This document shows positions 44,097-55,230 of a stretch of DNA of 64,000 bases, one piece after another (position 1 is the stretch's first letter; every line of letters starts with the position of its first letter). Both the position numbers and the translations under genes were made by a program. Source of the DNA: Acanthosoma haemorrhoidale (taxonomy: Eukaryota > Arthropoda > Insecta > Hemiptera > Acanthosomatidae); assembly GCA_930367205.1 (NCBI GenBank), contig OV884009.1:85085189-85149188 (forward strand). The letters are read 5' to 3'. The notes beneath the pieces are model-generated. The model made no database searches, was not told the origin of the DNA, and saw only the letters and a list, made by a program, of their open reading frames with translations.

Positions 44097-46693
44097 AATA
44101 ATAGGTCATCGTGGGCGACCTAAATGCGAACCACTGCTGGTGGAGCAGTACGAGGGCTAACGCCCTCGGCAGTTACATCACAAAGACACCAATAACGGTC
44201 ATCCGCCCAGGATTGCCGGCCATCCGTCACTTCGTGAACCTCGGCAGGACCTCCAGGCCCGATCTACTCCTGGCTCAACAGCCACACTGAGTCACCGGAT
44301 GCTCCGCCTTAGACTACCACCTCCGACCATCGGCCTGTGTTCTACGAACTAGAAGGCGACATGCCAGAGACGCCTGCTTCTAGATACAGGTACGATGAGG
44401 CCAAGTGGGACCTCTACAAGCATCTCATTAAGATCAAGTTGCCCACAATTACGCCCCTGAGACACACCTGGGATATCGATTACGCTATCTAATCGACGTA
44501 ATCGACCGAGCCGCAGATGCATCGATCCCGAAATTTTCTCCGAAGCCCCCTTCTCTGAGGAAACCTCCGGATCACATTCTACAACTGATTAGACAGCGTA
44601 ACAATATCAAGAACAGGTGGTTTAGAACCAAAAACAGGGACTTAAAACCGGTTTTGAATGCTCCTACAAACCAAGTTAAGTCCCTGGTGGCCCAGTGGAA
44701 AAACTCGGTCTGGGAAGATCGCCTCACTAGTCTCCACGGTGACCACAAGCAATTGTGGAAGCTCGTGAAGACATGCAGGTCCAAAAAGAACGGTGTAAGG
44801 CTGGCCGTGAACGGGCAGTTCATCTCCACCACCGAACAGGCGGACATGCTGGCGGATCATTACGAAGCTGTGAGCCGTGGCCAAGGTGAGCCAATAGGAG
44901 CCCTCGACCCAACCTCCCTCCCACCACCACTACCGAAATCTACACCTCCCACCGGCAGGTCACTGGCTTCATTCGAAGAACGAACGGGAACAAGGCACCA
45001 GGTGAAGACAGGATCCAGAACATCCTACTCAAGCAACTACCGAGGAAAGGAATCTCGTACATCACCAACGTGTTAAACTCCTGCTTCAGGCAGCACTATT
45101 TCCCTCAGAACTGGAAGCACGCTGTGGTCGTCCCCCTGCTGAAACCAGCGATAAGCGGGTACGAGCCTTCTCATTACCACCCCATCAGTCTGCTGACTCA
45201 ACTCTCGAAGCTGTTCGAGAGAATCATCCACCCGCATCTCTCCGAGCACTGCGAGACGCAAGAAGTCATCCCACCAGAGCATACTGGTTTCAGCACAGGC
45301 TTAAGTGCAGACAACAACTTGGTGAGACTCCAACACCACGTCGCATCGAACGTCCGGAGCAACAGAGCTACCACTATGATCTCACTGGACTGTTCGAAAG
45401 CCTTCAACTCTGTGGATCACGACACCCTTGGAGTCGTCTGAGGGAATACGAATTCTCGGATCAGCTACTGAACCTGATGACTTCATACCTCACAGGCAGA
45501 ACTTTTTTGGTTCGGATAGGCACCACGTCTACGACCCGAAGAAAATACACTGCCGATGTCCCCTAAGGATCAGTGCTAGGCCCCCTGCTGTTCAACATCT
45601 ACACCGTCCACATCGTAGGAGCCTCGTACCCCAACTACGAGGTATCGGCGTATGCAGACGACATAGGTGTCTACAGCACGAGCATCAATCCCACCAGATC
45701 CCTGAAATTTGCTGAGAGCACCAATCAACACATTGCTAAAAAACTCGACGCCGTCAACATCAAAGTCAACCCGGCCAAGACGCAAGGAATTGTATTTAGT
45801 TATAAATCTGGAAGAAAGAAGTTACCTAAATCCTTCGCCTTAGACGGCAAAGAGTGCTCCGTGAGCAACAAGCTATGCTACCTTGGGATTACCCTCGGTA
45901 GACACTTGTCGTTCACGACACATCTCAGCAAGAAGTTAAAGAGTGTTAGCGTTAGTGTTAATTCATTTACCAGAGCGTCCTGAGACCTGCTTTGATGTAT
46001 GGGACCCCACTATTCAAGTATCTAACTCCTAACACTCTAAAAACGCTCCAGCAATTCCAGAACAGAGTTCTCCGCACCTCCCTCAAACATACCCCGTTTG
46101 ACCAAATGAAGGCAGACAAGATCCACGAAAAATTTGAAGTGCTCACCATCCAACATTTTATCAAGAGACGACACATCAAATTTTTCGATTCACTTCGACA
46201 TAGCCACAACCCACTATTCTCCGACCTTTAACCACCACCAATGCCCGTCCGATGGAAGCACTGCTGAACCACCGAAGCCTGGTGACAGATAGACCTCATA
46301 GCACCCTGACGGGGACTGAACGATCCACACCCAGCCGAGAGATCGAGGTCGATCTCCCGATCAACTCAACCGAAGCACCATGACCCCTTCCACCTGCTCA
46401 GGGTGGGTCGATCTTCCGGCCGATAGGCCGACACAGTGCAGCCCCCTTCAGAGGCGGGGCCAGACTACAAACCAATGCCTAGTACCCCTAGGCTCCACCA
46501 TAGGTGGACTCTCACTAGCTTCCCGAACCCACCCGCCTCCTTTAGGCATCCCACACCCCATATCCTTTGCATACATCCTTCAAATAGGACTCCCCTTAGT
46601 GAAAGGCACCCATCAATCCAAAATAATGTTCATTTTATTTTTCCCACATCCTATTTTTTATAAGTTTGAGAGCTATGGAAAAAAAAAAAAAAA
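44097..46693 (+). mobile_element. LINE family B (Jockey-like), 5'-truncated, with A tail
   Basis: It contains the C-terminal half of the endonuclease, a linker, RT in several frames, a 3' untranslated end and an A tail, bounded by an 11-bp perfect duplication. Truncation lies inside the endonuclease, so insertion was incomplete from the start. Confidence 0.9.
44104..46231 (+). pseudogene. LINE ORF2: endonuclease and reverse transcriptase, broken
   Basis: Endonuclease C-terminal motifs VIVGDLNANHCWWSS (about 44106) and SDHRPVFYEL (about 44330) lie in different frames. The linker (AKWDLYKHLI, LVAQWKNSVWEDRLTSLHGD) leads into RT: VVPLLKPAISGYEPSHYHPI, LSKLFERIIHPHLSEH, HTGFSTGLSADNNL, SLDCSKAFNSVDHDTL, VLGPLLFNIY, VSAYADDIGVYSTS with an intact YADD box, CYLGITLGRHLSFTTHLSKK, and the tail LQQFQNRVLRTSLKHTPFDQ. 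The start VLGPLLFN is read by frame, not a true ATG. Several frameshifts and stops (for example at 45439) prevent one product. The family is Jockey-like. Confidence 0.88.
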
Positions 46694-46704
46694 ACTATAT
46701 CACA
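46694..46704 (+). repeat. Target-site duplication, right
   Basis: ACTATATCACA, identical to 44086-44096. Confidence 0.85.
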
Positions 46705-47108
46705 GTTGTTTAATTATTTTGTACATTGGAAATAGCCTTAAAAAAGAAATGTAATGAGTTAAAATTTTAAGCGAAAACTTAATGACTTTGGCTAGAACGA
46801 TATTAAATACACGATTTCTATTCATGGCCAGCAAAACTTTATGTATTTAAGAATGCCATTAAACTTTTTTTTGCGTTACAATTAATTGTAAACTTATGCT
46901 GTAATTAAGAAATTCATATTTTTCTAGAATTTCTTTGATTGCGCAATATATTACATTTGACTAGTTTTTTTTTTTCTGCTGTCATTCCGACACACTTACA
47001 GGCAGATATTTGAAAAAAACAACTGTTTCCTGTACCTATTTAAAATTACAGATTTTACCTTAAAGCTTGACAGTAAAATAATTAATAGGAATAGGAAACA
47101 CCACTCAC
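46705..47108. other. Intronic AT-rich DNA
   Basis: No gene-like signal before the host exon that starts at 47109. Confidence 0.5.
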
Positions 47109-47251
47109 CTTCTTGGTAGTGTCCAGGCTGGCAGATATCTTGAAAGACTGCGCTGGTACCGATGTACAGTTGGTTGAAGTGAGATCTCTGGGATGGTTTC
47201 AAGCAGGTCCTCGTAAAGTTGTCGATACACCTCAGGTCACTGTGTAAGTGC
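47109..47251 (-). CDS. Host gene exon (secreted Cys-rich protein)
   Basis: Minus strand: acceptor ACTTTTACAG, 143 nt, donor GTGAGT. The first base completes a Pro codon (CC from the previous exon plus G). The frame reads HLHSDLRCIDNFTRTCLKPS, then QRSHFNQLYIGTSAVFQDIC, then QPGHYQE plus one base. The Cys spacing and the HL-SD--C motif continue smoothly into FLRHAPCM of exon 26716-26863. An N-x-T site (NFT) is present, consistent with secretion. Both borders are consensus and both junction phases fit, which a chance frame would rarely do. Confidence 0.82.
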
Positions 47252-47389
47252 CTGTAAAAGTTATAACATTTTTTTTGTTAATTATAATATTTTAATTAAA
47301 TTTTTAATCACTAATTTATAATCATGCCAAGGGATTACGACGGGTGTGGAAGGAGCCTATGCCGGCGTTGGAGAATTTGCTGAACGTTG

Positions 47390-48175
47390 TACGCCCTACA
47401 AATAAGCAACAACCCTTCAGGTATTGGGAGTGTTGTGCCAACTTTTTCACCACGAATAAACAGAAGTTACTCTCTTCCCGGATCAGAAAACACCCACCTA
47501 CCTTTCCATATTATATCAATAAATCTTCGTCATCAGTACAGAGAGGGGGGACTAGTTCACGAATCTGACACTGCAAGAGCTCACTAGGGGCCCGGGGGTA
47601 GCTCTGAAACTTTCAAGCAACTGTTTGGCTAAAATAAACTGTCATAGGATTGGCCGAAATAAAAATTACTCTCAGTCGCTGTAGGCAGGAATGATCTGCC
47701 TAAATAAGGCAGAAATTCTGAGCTTTTTCAGACAGTCATAATCAGACACTTGAAGTGAACACTGCTCACACTCTGTACTGGCGCTTGTTGCTCTGCTCTA
47801 AGTATGGCTTTCTTATTTAATTACCTCTGCACCTCTCTTGCTAGCTTTAGTTCGGCGTCGTTAAACCCACACCTTTCTAGTGGGATTCTCTGGCTTCTTC
47901 TCACAAAAACTAGCATATCCTTGGAACGGATCCCTTCCATACAGACGACGATCTCTGTGACCTTACAAAAACGTCTCCCACAACAGTCCAGTCTGCCTCT
48001 TTCCGGTTCACACTTGCATTTGGGATCCGGATGGTTCTCGCTTCCCTCAGAGACCAAGTGTGAGCTCGTGTACATATCATGACCGCGTAAAATACCTATA
48101 AAGCCTAGCCTGTACCTCTTCTCCTGAACATAGTGCACTGTCGGGGCACAATAAAAGATCTTATGGAGTCAGATC
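47390..48175 (+). repeat. LTR-like repeat, solo copy
   Basis: It matches the split repeat at 17.99-18.44 and 25.30-25.51 kb along its length: CCACGAATAAACAGAAGTTACTC, GAACACTGCTCACAC, TACTGGCGCTTGTTGCTCTG, CACACCTTTCTAGTGGGATTCTC, and the end GAACATAGTGCACTGTCGGGGCACA ... TATGGAGTCAGATCG. No internal retrotransposon sequence adjoins either side, so a solo LTR is the simplest reading. The exact left end is not defined. Confidence 0.6.
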
Positions 48176-49045
48176 GATAAACAAAACAAGGAAGGTCAAA
48201 GAACAAGAAAGGGCAGAAACCATTGCGTTAACTTTGAATCCGACCAGGAATTCAGAGGATCCACTTTCAATAGTGTTTGTAACAATGTATGCATCACAAG
48301 CAGTGGTCATCACAATGATAAGTATTTCTTAAGATACAATGACGGGAAGTGTATACTTAAAAACACTACTCACAGGTTTTATTTAACGCTTCTCCTCGTC
48401 CCATATCAGACACAGTTAAACACATCTTGGAATCTACCTATACAAAATATTAAGCTGGAACCCACACGATTCGTATGACTGCTCAACAGAAAATACCACC
48501 TTATACTAGAAAAAAAAAATACTCACGAATAAAGCCAGACTAAAACCAATCTGAACTTACAAGTTTGAACTATAGGGGTCATCAAAACCCTTAAACATCA
48601 AGCACGTTCAATCTAATGTATTAAGAACATCAGACAACGCAACATTTTGTGTAACAAATGCAACCCTCCACAATGACCTTAAAATTCCTATTATCCAAGA
48701 TTTTCTCAAAATTCCACAAATAAATATCCAATCACCCAAATCCTTTAGCAAGATCACTTTCAAGCATCACCCAATAATGGGTATCCATCCAATCCTCCTT
48801 GGAGGAAATTACATGAACTATGAGAAGAATTACGAGATCAAAAGAGAATTATAAGAAATCAGAGATGACTAAATAGGCCATTACGAGAGGCATGATCCTT
48901 GTAAAATTATAAGAGACACATGAGACACAAAGGCGGTGGAAAGGCAGGTTACAGACGCCAACTGGAGAAGCGATTTCGCGACGATCCTGAAAAAGAACCT
49001 CATGGAGGCTTCTTAGACCTTTTTACCCATCTATTTAAGCGTCAC
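48176..49045. other. No gene seen
   Basis: AT-rich. Around 48770-49000 a plus segment has long purine-rich runs but only stop-broken frames. Confidence 0.4.
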
Positions 49046-49330
49046 CTACAAATTCCTTCACACCATCATATAATTTACGCGTTTTGATAATTTATATCAT
49101 GAACTAGGACAAGTAGAAAAATAATGCCTGGTTTTTTTCTTAATGTTTAATGAATTAGAAATAGAACCTTAACTCACAAAACTGTTCGCTATAATTTAAT
49201 AAGACTACGTTCAGTTTAAAGGGATAAAAACATAAAGGGGACTGGTATTAAAATTTTGTTCACTAAAATGATGATAAGCTTGTCCATGCTTGTTGTTTGG
49301 GTGGATTAATAAATACTACTTTTTTGACAG
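49046..49330 (-). repeat. Dispersed repeat, arm 2 of the inverted pair
   Basis: Reverse complement of parts of 43478-43965, as described there. It lacks the central extra segment. Confidence 0.7.
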
Positions 49331-50386
49331 TGAAAACATTGAATATATACAAATTCGTCCAACGTAAAATACTGATTACAGCTTGAGCTAATCAATCTGC
49401 TCTATCGGCCTCTTGACCGACAAATAGAAAAAAGGAAACTTATAGAGTGTTTTCCTTATTTGCTAAGCAGGTGAAAGACAATTTTGAAATGTAAGTAGTC
49501 AAACAGGAAAATAAACACAAATTTTTTACCCGAAACATGGAAATTGCATATACAAAAGGTATTTAAAATATCATAAGGAGGTATAGGTTTGGTGAATAAA
49601 TTAAGGGGAAGTTGTTGGACTGCTGATTTGAAGACATTAAAAAAGCTCAACAAGGGTTACGTAAGATCAGCTATTGAATTTGTAGTCTCACCTGGAGCTA
49701 CAGATGAATCGTATTAAATAAGGCCCAGGTAGTGGGTCATTCCAGTATGGCCAATCGTAGGAACTGGCACATATCTTTAAGTAACGGCTATTTGAGAAAT
49801 GAATGATTGAACATATAATCATTATTCCCATTTTCAAAGAGTATGAACACATTAAAAATATAAAACTTATACTGCAGCATTTGTACGATTTGTGACGTGC
49901 TACTGATATTAGGACTACAAATTATTCAGTGAAATAGCACAATATTTGTTGGCTGTCACAGCAGGGTTTCGTCGATGCCTAACTAGTTTATAAGCGGTTC
50001 TCCTAAGAAGAATTATTGTGGTCCCACCGAAGCGTGTTACGATCCAACCTTTTGATAACAGAGAACCCGCAGAGATTGCATGTAGCGGCGACTATCACAA
50101 AAAAATTTCTTTTAGGGGTCTCAATATAACCCTTTACTTATGAATAATTGACTTTTTACGTGTAAGAATTGTTTTAAAATATTCCTGTAGTTGTGAGATT
50201 TGAATTGATTAAAATAAACATTTTAACAAGTATTTACACACATAAAATGTTGCAACTATTTAAACTGCTAATAATTTTCAGGTGTGCATAATGAAGAAAT
50301 TTGCATATTCATGTACACACATACCGTACCATAACAAGATATCAAATGCATGTCATATTACTTCATTTATAAAGCATTACATATTT
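49331..50386. other. Intronic AT-rich DNA
   Basis: No recognisable frames or repeats beyond homopolymers. Confidence 0.5.
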
Positions 50387-50464
50387 TAAAACCTACGTTT
50401 AGGATGTTTATTTATTAATATAATTAATTTTATTAGTAAATAAACATCCTAAACGTAGGTTTTA
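50387..50464. repeat. Perfect 28-bp inverted repeat with 22-nt loop
   Basis: Arm 50387-50414 (TAAAACCTACGTTTAGGATG followed by TTTATTTA) is the exact reverse complement of 50437-50464. It lies in an intron of the host gene, about 38 nt downstream of the donor of exon 50503-50635. Confidence 0.9.
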
Positions 50465-50502
50465 GATAATGATAATAGCATGATATTAAAATTAATGCTT
50501 AC

Positions 50503-50635
50503 GGGCAAAGTGTGTCAAGATCTTCTTTTTTGGTAGCGAAATGAATTTGTTTCACTGCAGTTGGGTAGGCACAGGAAAGCAACGTTGTTAGGTTACAAAG
50601 AGTGTTGGTTGGATCTATATCTGTAGTCTCCAAAT
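50503..50635 (-). CDS. Host gene exon (secreted Cys-rich protein)
   Basis: Minus strand: acceptor GTTTTGTTTTTTTAG, 133 nt, donor GTAAGC. It starts with two bases completing a split codon (G plus AT gives Asp if exon 58907-58936 precedes it). The frame reads LETTDIDPTNTLCNLTTLLS, CAYPTAVKQIHFATKKEDLD, TLC, then CC. Three Cys and one N-x-T site (NLT). The last two bases join G of exon 47109-47251 to form Pro, giving the TLCPHLHSDLRC junction. Confidence 0.8.
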
Positions 50636-52518
50636 CTAAAAAAACAAAACATATACATGAACATTTAAGGAAAACTATTATCGTACAAAATGAAAAGGAT
50701 AATGAGCCAAATGAAACAATCAACACAACACACCGTTAGTACAAATAAAACCCTATAGTTCATGGTGTTTTATTGAAAAATGATTATTGATATTCTATTC
50801 AAAAATGATGTATACGATGTTTTTTTCAGAAAATTTAATCGTTTGTGTAAATCTAGCAATATTGTTAGTTTCCAAAATATATATTTTTACTGATGAAATT
50901 CAGTTCATCTAGCGAACTTAAATGATTTAGGAATAGCAAGTACACAGAGAGTGCACCTTCCTTTATCTCGAACAAACAAAAATTAACTTAATAAGCCCAG
51001 CTAGGACTTTGAATGAAGGATGGATGACAATAACAGTCGAACATTTTAATAACAAGACGCCGTTTAAAACTGAAACATTTTTTCAACAGACTGCCTGTGT
51101 GTCTACAGTCTGGGAAATGCCAGAATTTTGGGAAAATCGTCCACTCGAGCATACTGCATAGCTTGGTTGGTAGAGATCTCTGGCCTCCTTCTCCTCGTTC
51201 ATTCAATATGTCATCTCAGGAGTAGTATATAATTAATGGTGGGAAGAACCAGTTTTTTTCTGCGAGACTATAACCTATAAGGAGAATATATGATGTCTTT
51301 AAGAAGGAAGAAAATGAACGCATTAATTATAACGTTTAGTCTTCGCAGCGTGTTTTGACTAAATGAAGGTCCGACAGTATTAGTCACTACAAGAGTGGGC
51401 CACGAGACTGATATAGATGTACCTATTTATATCGCATACATGCACACAATCCACTAACGGCAATCCTTTACATATTCGCAGCCATTGTTCAATTAGTTAA
51501 TTTTTGTTTATTAATTATGTGTTGAAACTTCCAGTGTGAGAAGGATAAATATAATGGCTGATTATTTTCCAAAATAATCATATATTTTTTAATATACTGT
51601 GGACCGACTTTTCGCCTATATATATGGGATTTTCAAGGTCTAAAAAAGATTTATTAATAAAATTCCATTCTATATTGCTTAAGTTATTTACATTTAATTG
51701 TTAATGTTTAATATAATGCAACATAACCAACTAATAACCACTATATTTGAAATATCTTTAGTTCAGGGAATACTGACTCCTGGAATAGCTAGCCGCGGTA
51801 AGAACCTACCACTTAGTAAAACACTCCCTTCGATGGTATATTGTCAATAATATCCACAACTCCATTTTTCATTTAGGATGGGAGGAAACTGTAGAGACTC
51901 TATATAATCACTACTGGTTTGAGAATACGTCTAAATATATATGAAAATCGGTTGAAAACTTTGACATGTAAGACGAAAATGTCAAATAGAATTACACCCG
52001 ATACCTCCCATTACTGAACCTTGGAAAACTTGCAATAAGTTGGGACAGAGAAAAGAGACTGTATAACTTAATACCCCCTCCTTCCTCAATGACTTTGAGA
52101 CAGGTTTTAGTGAAATTGAAACGCAAACTTTTTTTTTCTATCTATTGAATATATTTATTAAAATTGATAACCAAATCTTGTAATGGTTTTAATGCATCTA
52201 TATAAATTAAAACATATAATTTTCGCTTTATAGTTTCTTACCGCCCTTAAATAATGATCTCAGATGTTTTGGGTAATAAAATACTACTGAACTTCTAAAG
52301 TCTAGGCTAGAACCATTATATTTGTATATACCATTGTTTTGCTTATACTTCATAATAAAGCTTTTCTTTCTTTTTTTTTTAGAAGACTCTCCTCTACAAA
52401 GAATATTTAACTGACAATGAAGAGGCCACACCAAATTATATTCCAGGCTTCAGCTTAAGTCCCATGAAAAATGATTGTGAAAAAATATAAATAACTAAAA
52501 CATTAATATACAAATCAA
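50636..52518. other. Intronic AT-rich DNA
   Basis: No recognised feature. The minus frame at 50988-51206 shows no domain. Confidence 0.45.
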
Positions 52519-52914
52519 TTAAAATTGATTTGGTTTCTTCTTACTAGTAAGATTATAATTTTTGTATCCAACATCAATAATTGATATATTACTTACAAAA
52601 TGTACAAATGTGCCAATGCCCCCAGTGAAGCTTGTAGAGAAATTGGGGACCAGGATGCTCTCCCATATATAACGAAGACCAGAAAGGGGGAAAGAGATCC
52701 ACAGACGCTCAGGACATTCATCACAGACATCAGGACAGGACGTATTAAATATGCAATTATCATTTTTGGTTCTTAACACTTTATTTTTTGGAATATCATT
52801 AAAATTTGCGTCACCGTCGGCAATGACTGCTTGACTTGAGTACTGGCAATAATCTGAGCATTGATATTTAAATAGTTTCCAAGCTGGGTCTTGAAAAGTT
52901 TTAAAATAATCCAT
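52519..52914 (-). CDS. Unrecognised 131-aa frame, Cys-containing
   Basis: Open frame with clusters CSDYCQYSS and CIFNTSCPDVCDECPERL, and a good donor-like GTAAGTAAT inside the frame after the codons for GTFVHF. I know no matching family. Its phase does not fit the host gene. A 19-bp stretch (CCACAGACGCTCAGGACAT, about 52697) is identical to part of LINE family A at 40573, so part of it may be LINE-derived DNA rather than a gene. Confidence 0.2.
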   Translation of the reverse strand: MDYFKTFQDPAWKLFKYQCSDYCQYSSQAVIADGDANFNDIPKNKVLRTKNDNCIFNTSCPDVCDECPERLWISFPLSGLRYIWESILVPNFSTSFTGGIGTFVHFVSNISIIDVGYKNYNLTSKKKPNQF

Positions 52915-54719
52915 AGTTTTGCACCAAACTCTCCACTATTATATCTTAACCAAAACCTAATCAGCTTATCCTGAGGTGTTGTAGAATGTATCCTTAACAG
53001 TCCAGATAGATTGAATCTGATTGAATATATGAATATACACTCATGCATGCATACAAGTCATAAGTAGAGCCTCTCCCTTCGGTAGAGGAAATAAATGTGG
53101 AAAAAATGAATAGATGAAAAATTATCCAGTGGTATATGTATTATCAATAGATGTGATTCTCCTGCTGTTCCACATACACATGTAGGATAGACAAGGTTCA
53201 TTTCACTATTGGACATCAATCAGAGGGAAGGCTATATCGGTAGGTACAAGCTGTCTTGCGTGATCGGCCTTTGAAATGCTGCCCCTACCCACGGAAAGAA
53301 TATGCTTTCTTAAGAAGGGCTCGTTTTCTACAGCACAATGTCTTCCAGGCCAACTCTTTAACTTTTATCGAGCGAATGGTTTATAGTCGGCCTTTTCACA
53401 TACAATCTCATTCAGCCTCATGCACGCCCCTACCTCCCCCCCCCTCTACGGAAATAGATCAATTTTGAATGCATTTTTATCCAATTGATTGAGAAACGGT
53501 CCCTACCTAGAGATTGTCAGTTAGCATCAGTGTATAAAATGCTTTTCAGGCCTCTGTTAACCTATGTATCGCCAGCCCAGAATATGACCTATACAAGTAA
53601 TTTCCTTAGAAAGTGTAGAGAATAAAGAATAAATTCCTAATGTAGAAAAAGGAAACACTCAAATTTTCTAGAAAATTCTAAGCGTGAAAACAATAATTTA
53701 GAAAAACTTGTTGTGCATAATGTTTCAACTAGGAAGAAGACACAGAAAGACATTCATTTTATCCCTAAGTGCCACAGAATAGTATTTTAGTTCCAGGTTT
53801 TTTTGTTTTGGTTTTCGATTATAATCAAAAAGGTGTTTTTTTTTATATTGATGTTTTATTAATATAAATTCAATTGATTGATTAATTTTAATGATCAAGT
53901 TAAATTTTTTAAATATTTTTTGTGGTTACGTTTTTACCTAGATGGCTTGTCAAATCAAACGCCGAATAGGTTATTCGCAATCATTTATGTATATAATATG
54001 TAAATGATAATATATCATTATAGAAAATCCCTAAGTAAATATATAAAATTAATTCATTTATTAGTGTACTGAGTACCAAGATTACCTCTCGATACCATTT
54101 CTTCACTGTCTACGTCAATTATTTCTTAAAAAAAATGTAGTCAGAAATATAAAAATAAAATCCTTTTAATACTAGTAAAAAAAATGGTGAGGATGGACGC
54201 ATGGAGCAAGTAATAATTGCTGTCATCCATGGGTTTTAATAAATTATTTTATTTCCTATACTGTTATTTGCAGTCCGATCAATGCATTAATACCTTTCAA
54301 TTAGCAAGGTGCATTGTTATATCCGTTACAAACGTGGTCAAGCCTGGATATGATATTTTAATTGTAATTCTCATCAATATATTATTTTAATTATTTTTAA
54401 CTTGATCATAATTTTACTCACACTTCTTCTACAGACTTAAATGTGTGGTTTAATTTGTATTCAGAGGGTATGGAAAAACTGTTAACATATTTATAAAATT
54501 TCTATTTTACCTTTTTCTATTCAATGGTGGACGTCTTTACTTCCGGTAGCTTTTTTTGAATCCAATAGATGCTTACGAGGACTGGTAGTTTTTATTACCT
54601 TCATATTTTTAATTTAAGTAAAATTAATTACTACTTATTAATTACTAATAATTTGTAAATTAAACACAATATTGTGAAATTAGAAAAATTATAGTAATGG
54701 TAATAGTAAAAATGTATGA
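52915..54719. other. Intronic AT-rich DNA
   Basis: No recognised feature. The plus frame at 53256-53468 shows no domain. Confidence 0.45.
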
Positions 54720-55230
54720 TTTTTTTAGTATCAGCTACGATCTCACAAATCCTGATAACGTTGACAGCCTTTTTGAAAATAATATAGGAGATGATAGACT
54801 AACTTACGAAAAACGCACTACAGGAAAAGGGGAAAATAGAATAAAGAGAAGGAGATTCTGAGACTGAAATTAGTGGTAATAAAGAGAGTGAAGAGGACAG
54901 TTAGGTAAGTTCCGACTATTTCATATCCACTCAAAAAGTAAAAGACAAAGTAATAAAAAAGTGGAAATGGTTCCAGGAGGATGGAAAAAGTGGACACTGG
55001 TCGTGGTTTTCGCGATGCTCAACGTTGCTATCAATGCCCAAACTCTATATTCCGCAAACTGTCATAGCAGTATGCCATGGAGAAAATTCTTTTAGAGCTT
55101 TTGCATAAGAACTCAGAACCAAATATGCTCAAAGGAGATCTCACCATCCAGAAGAGCTGAAAAACAAATATTAAAAAGGAAGATGGATAAAGAAGCGGTA
55201 GTTGTGGGGCTGAATCGGACACGTCGCTTT
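54720..55230 (+). pseudogene. Possible piggyBac-like transposase remnant
   Basis: A plus frame reads VVFAMLNVAINAQTLYS and SSMPWRKFF, then a stop. The pattern of a hydrophobic stretch, Asn-Ala, x, x, Leu/Tyr, followed by a basic-aromatic KFF, resembles the C-terminal core of piggyBac transposases. Upstream is an acidic/basic stretch that could be the N-terminal region. No TTAA-flanked ends were found. Confidence 0.3.
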
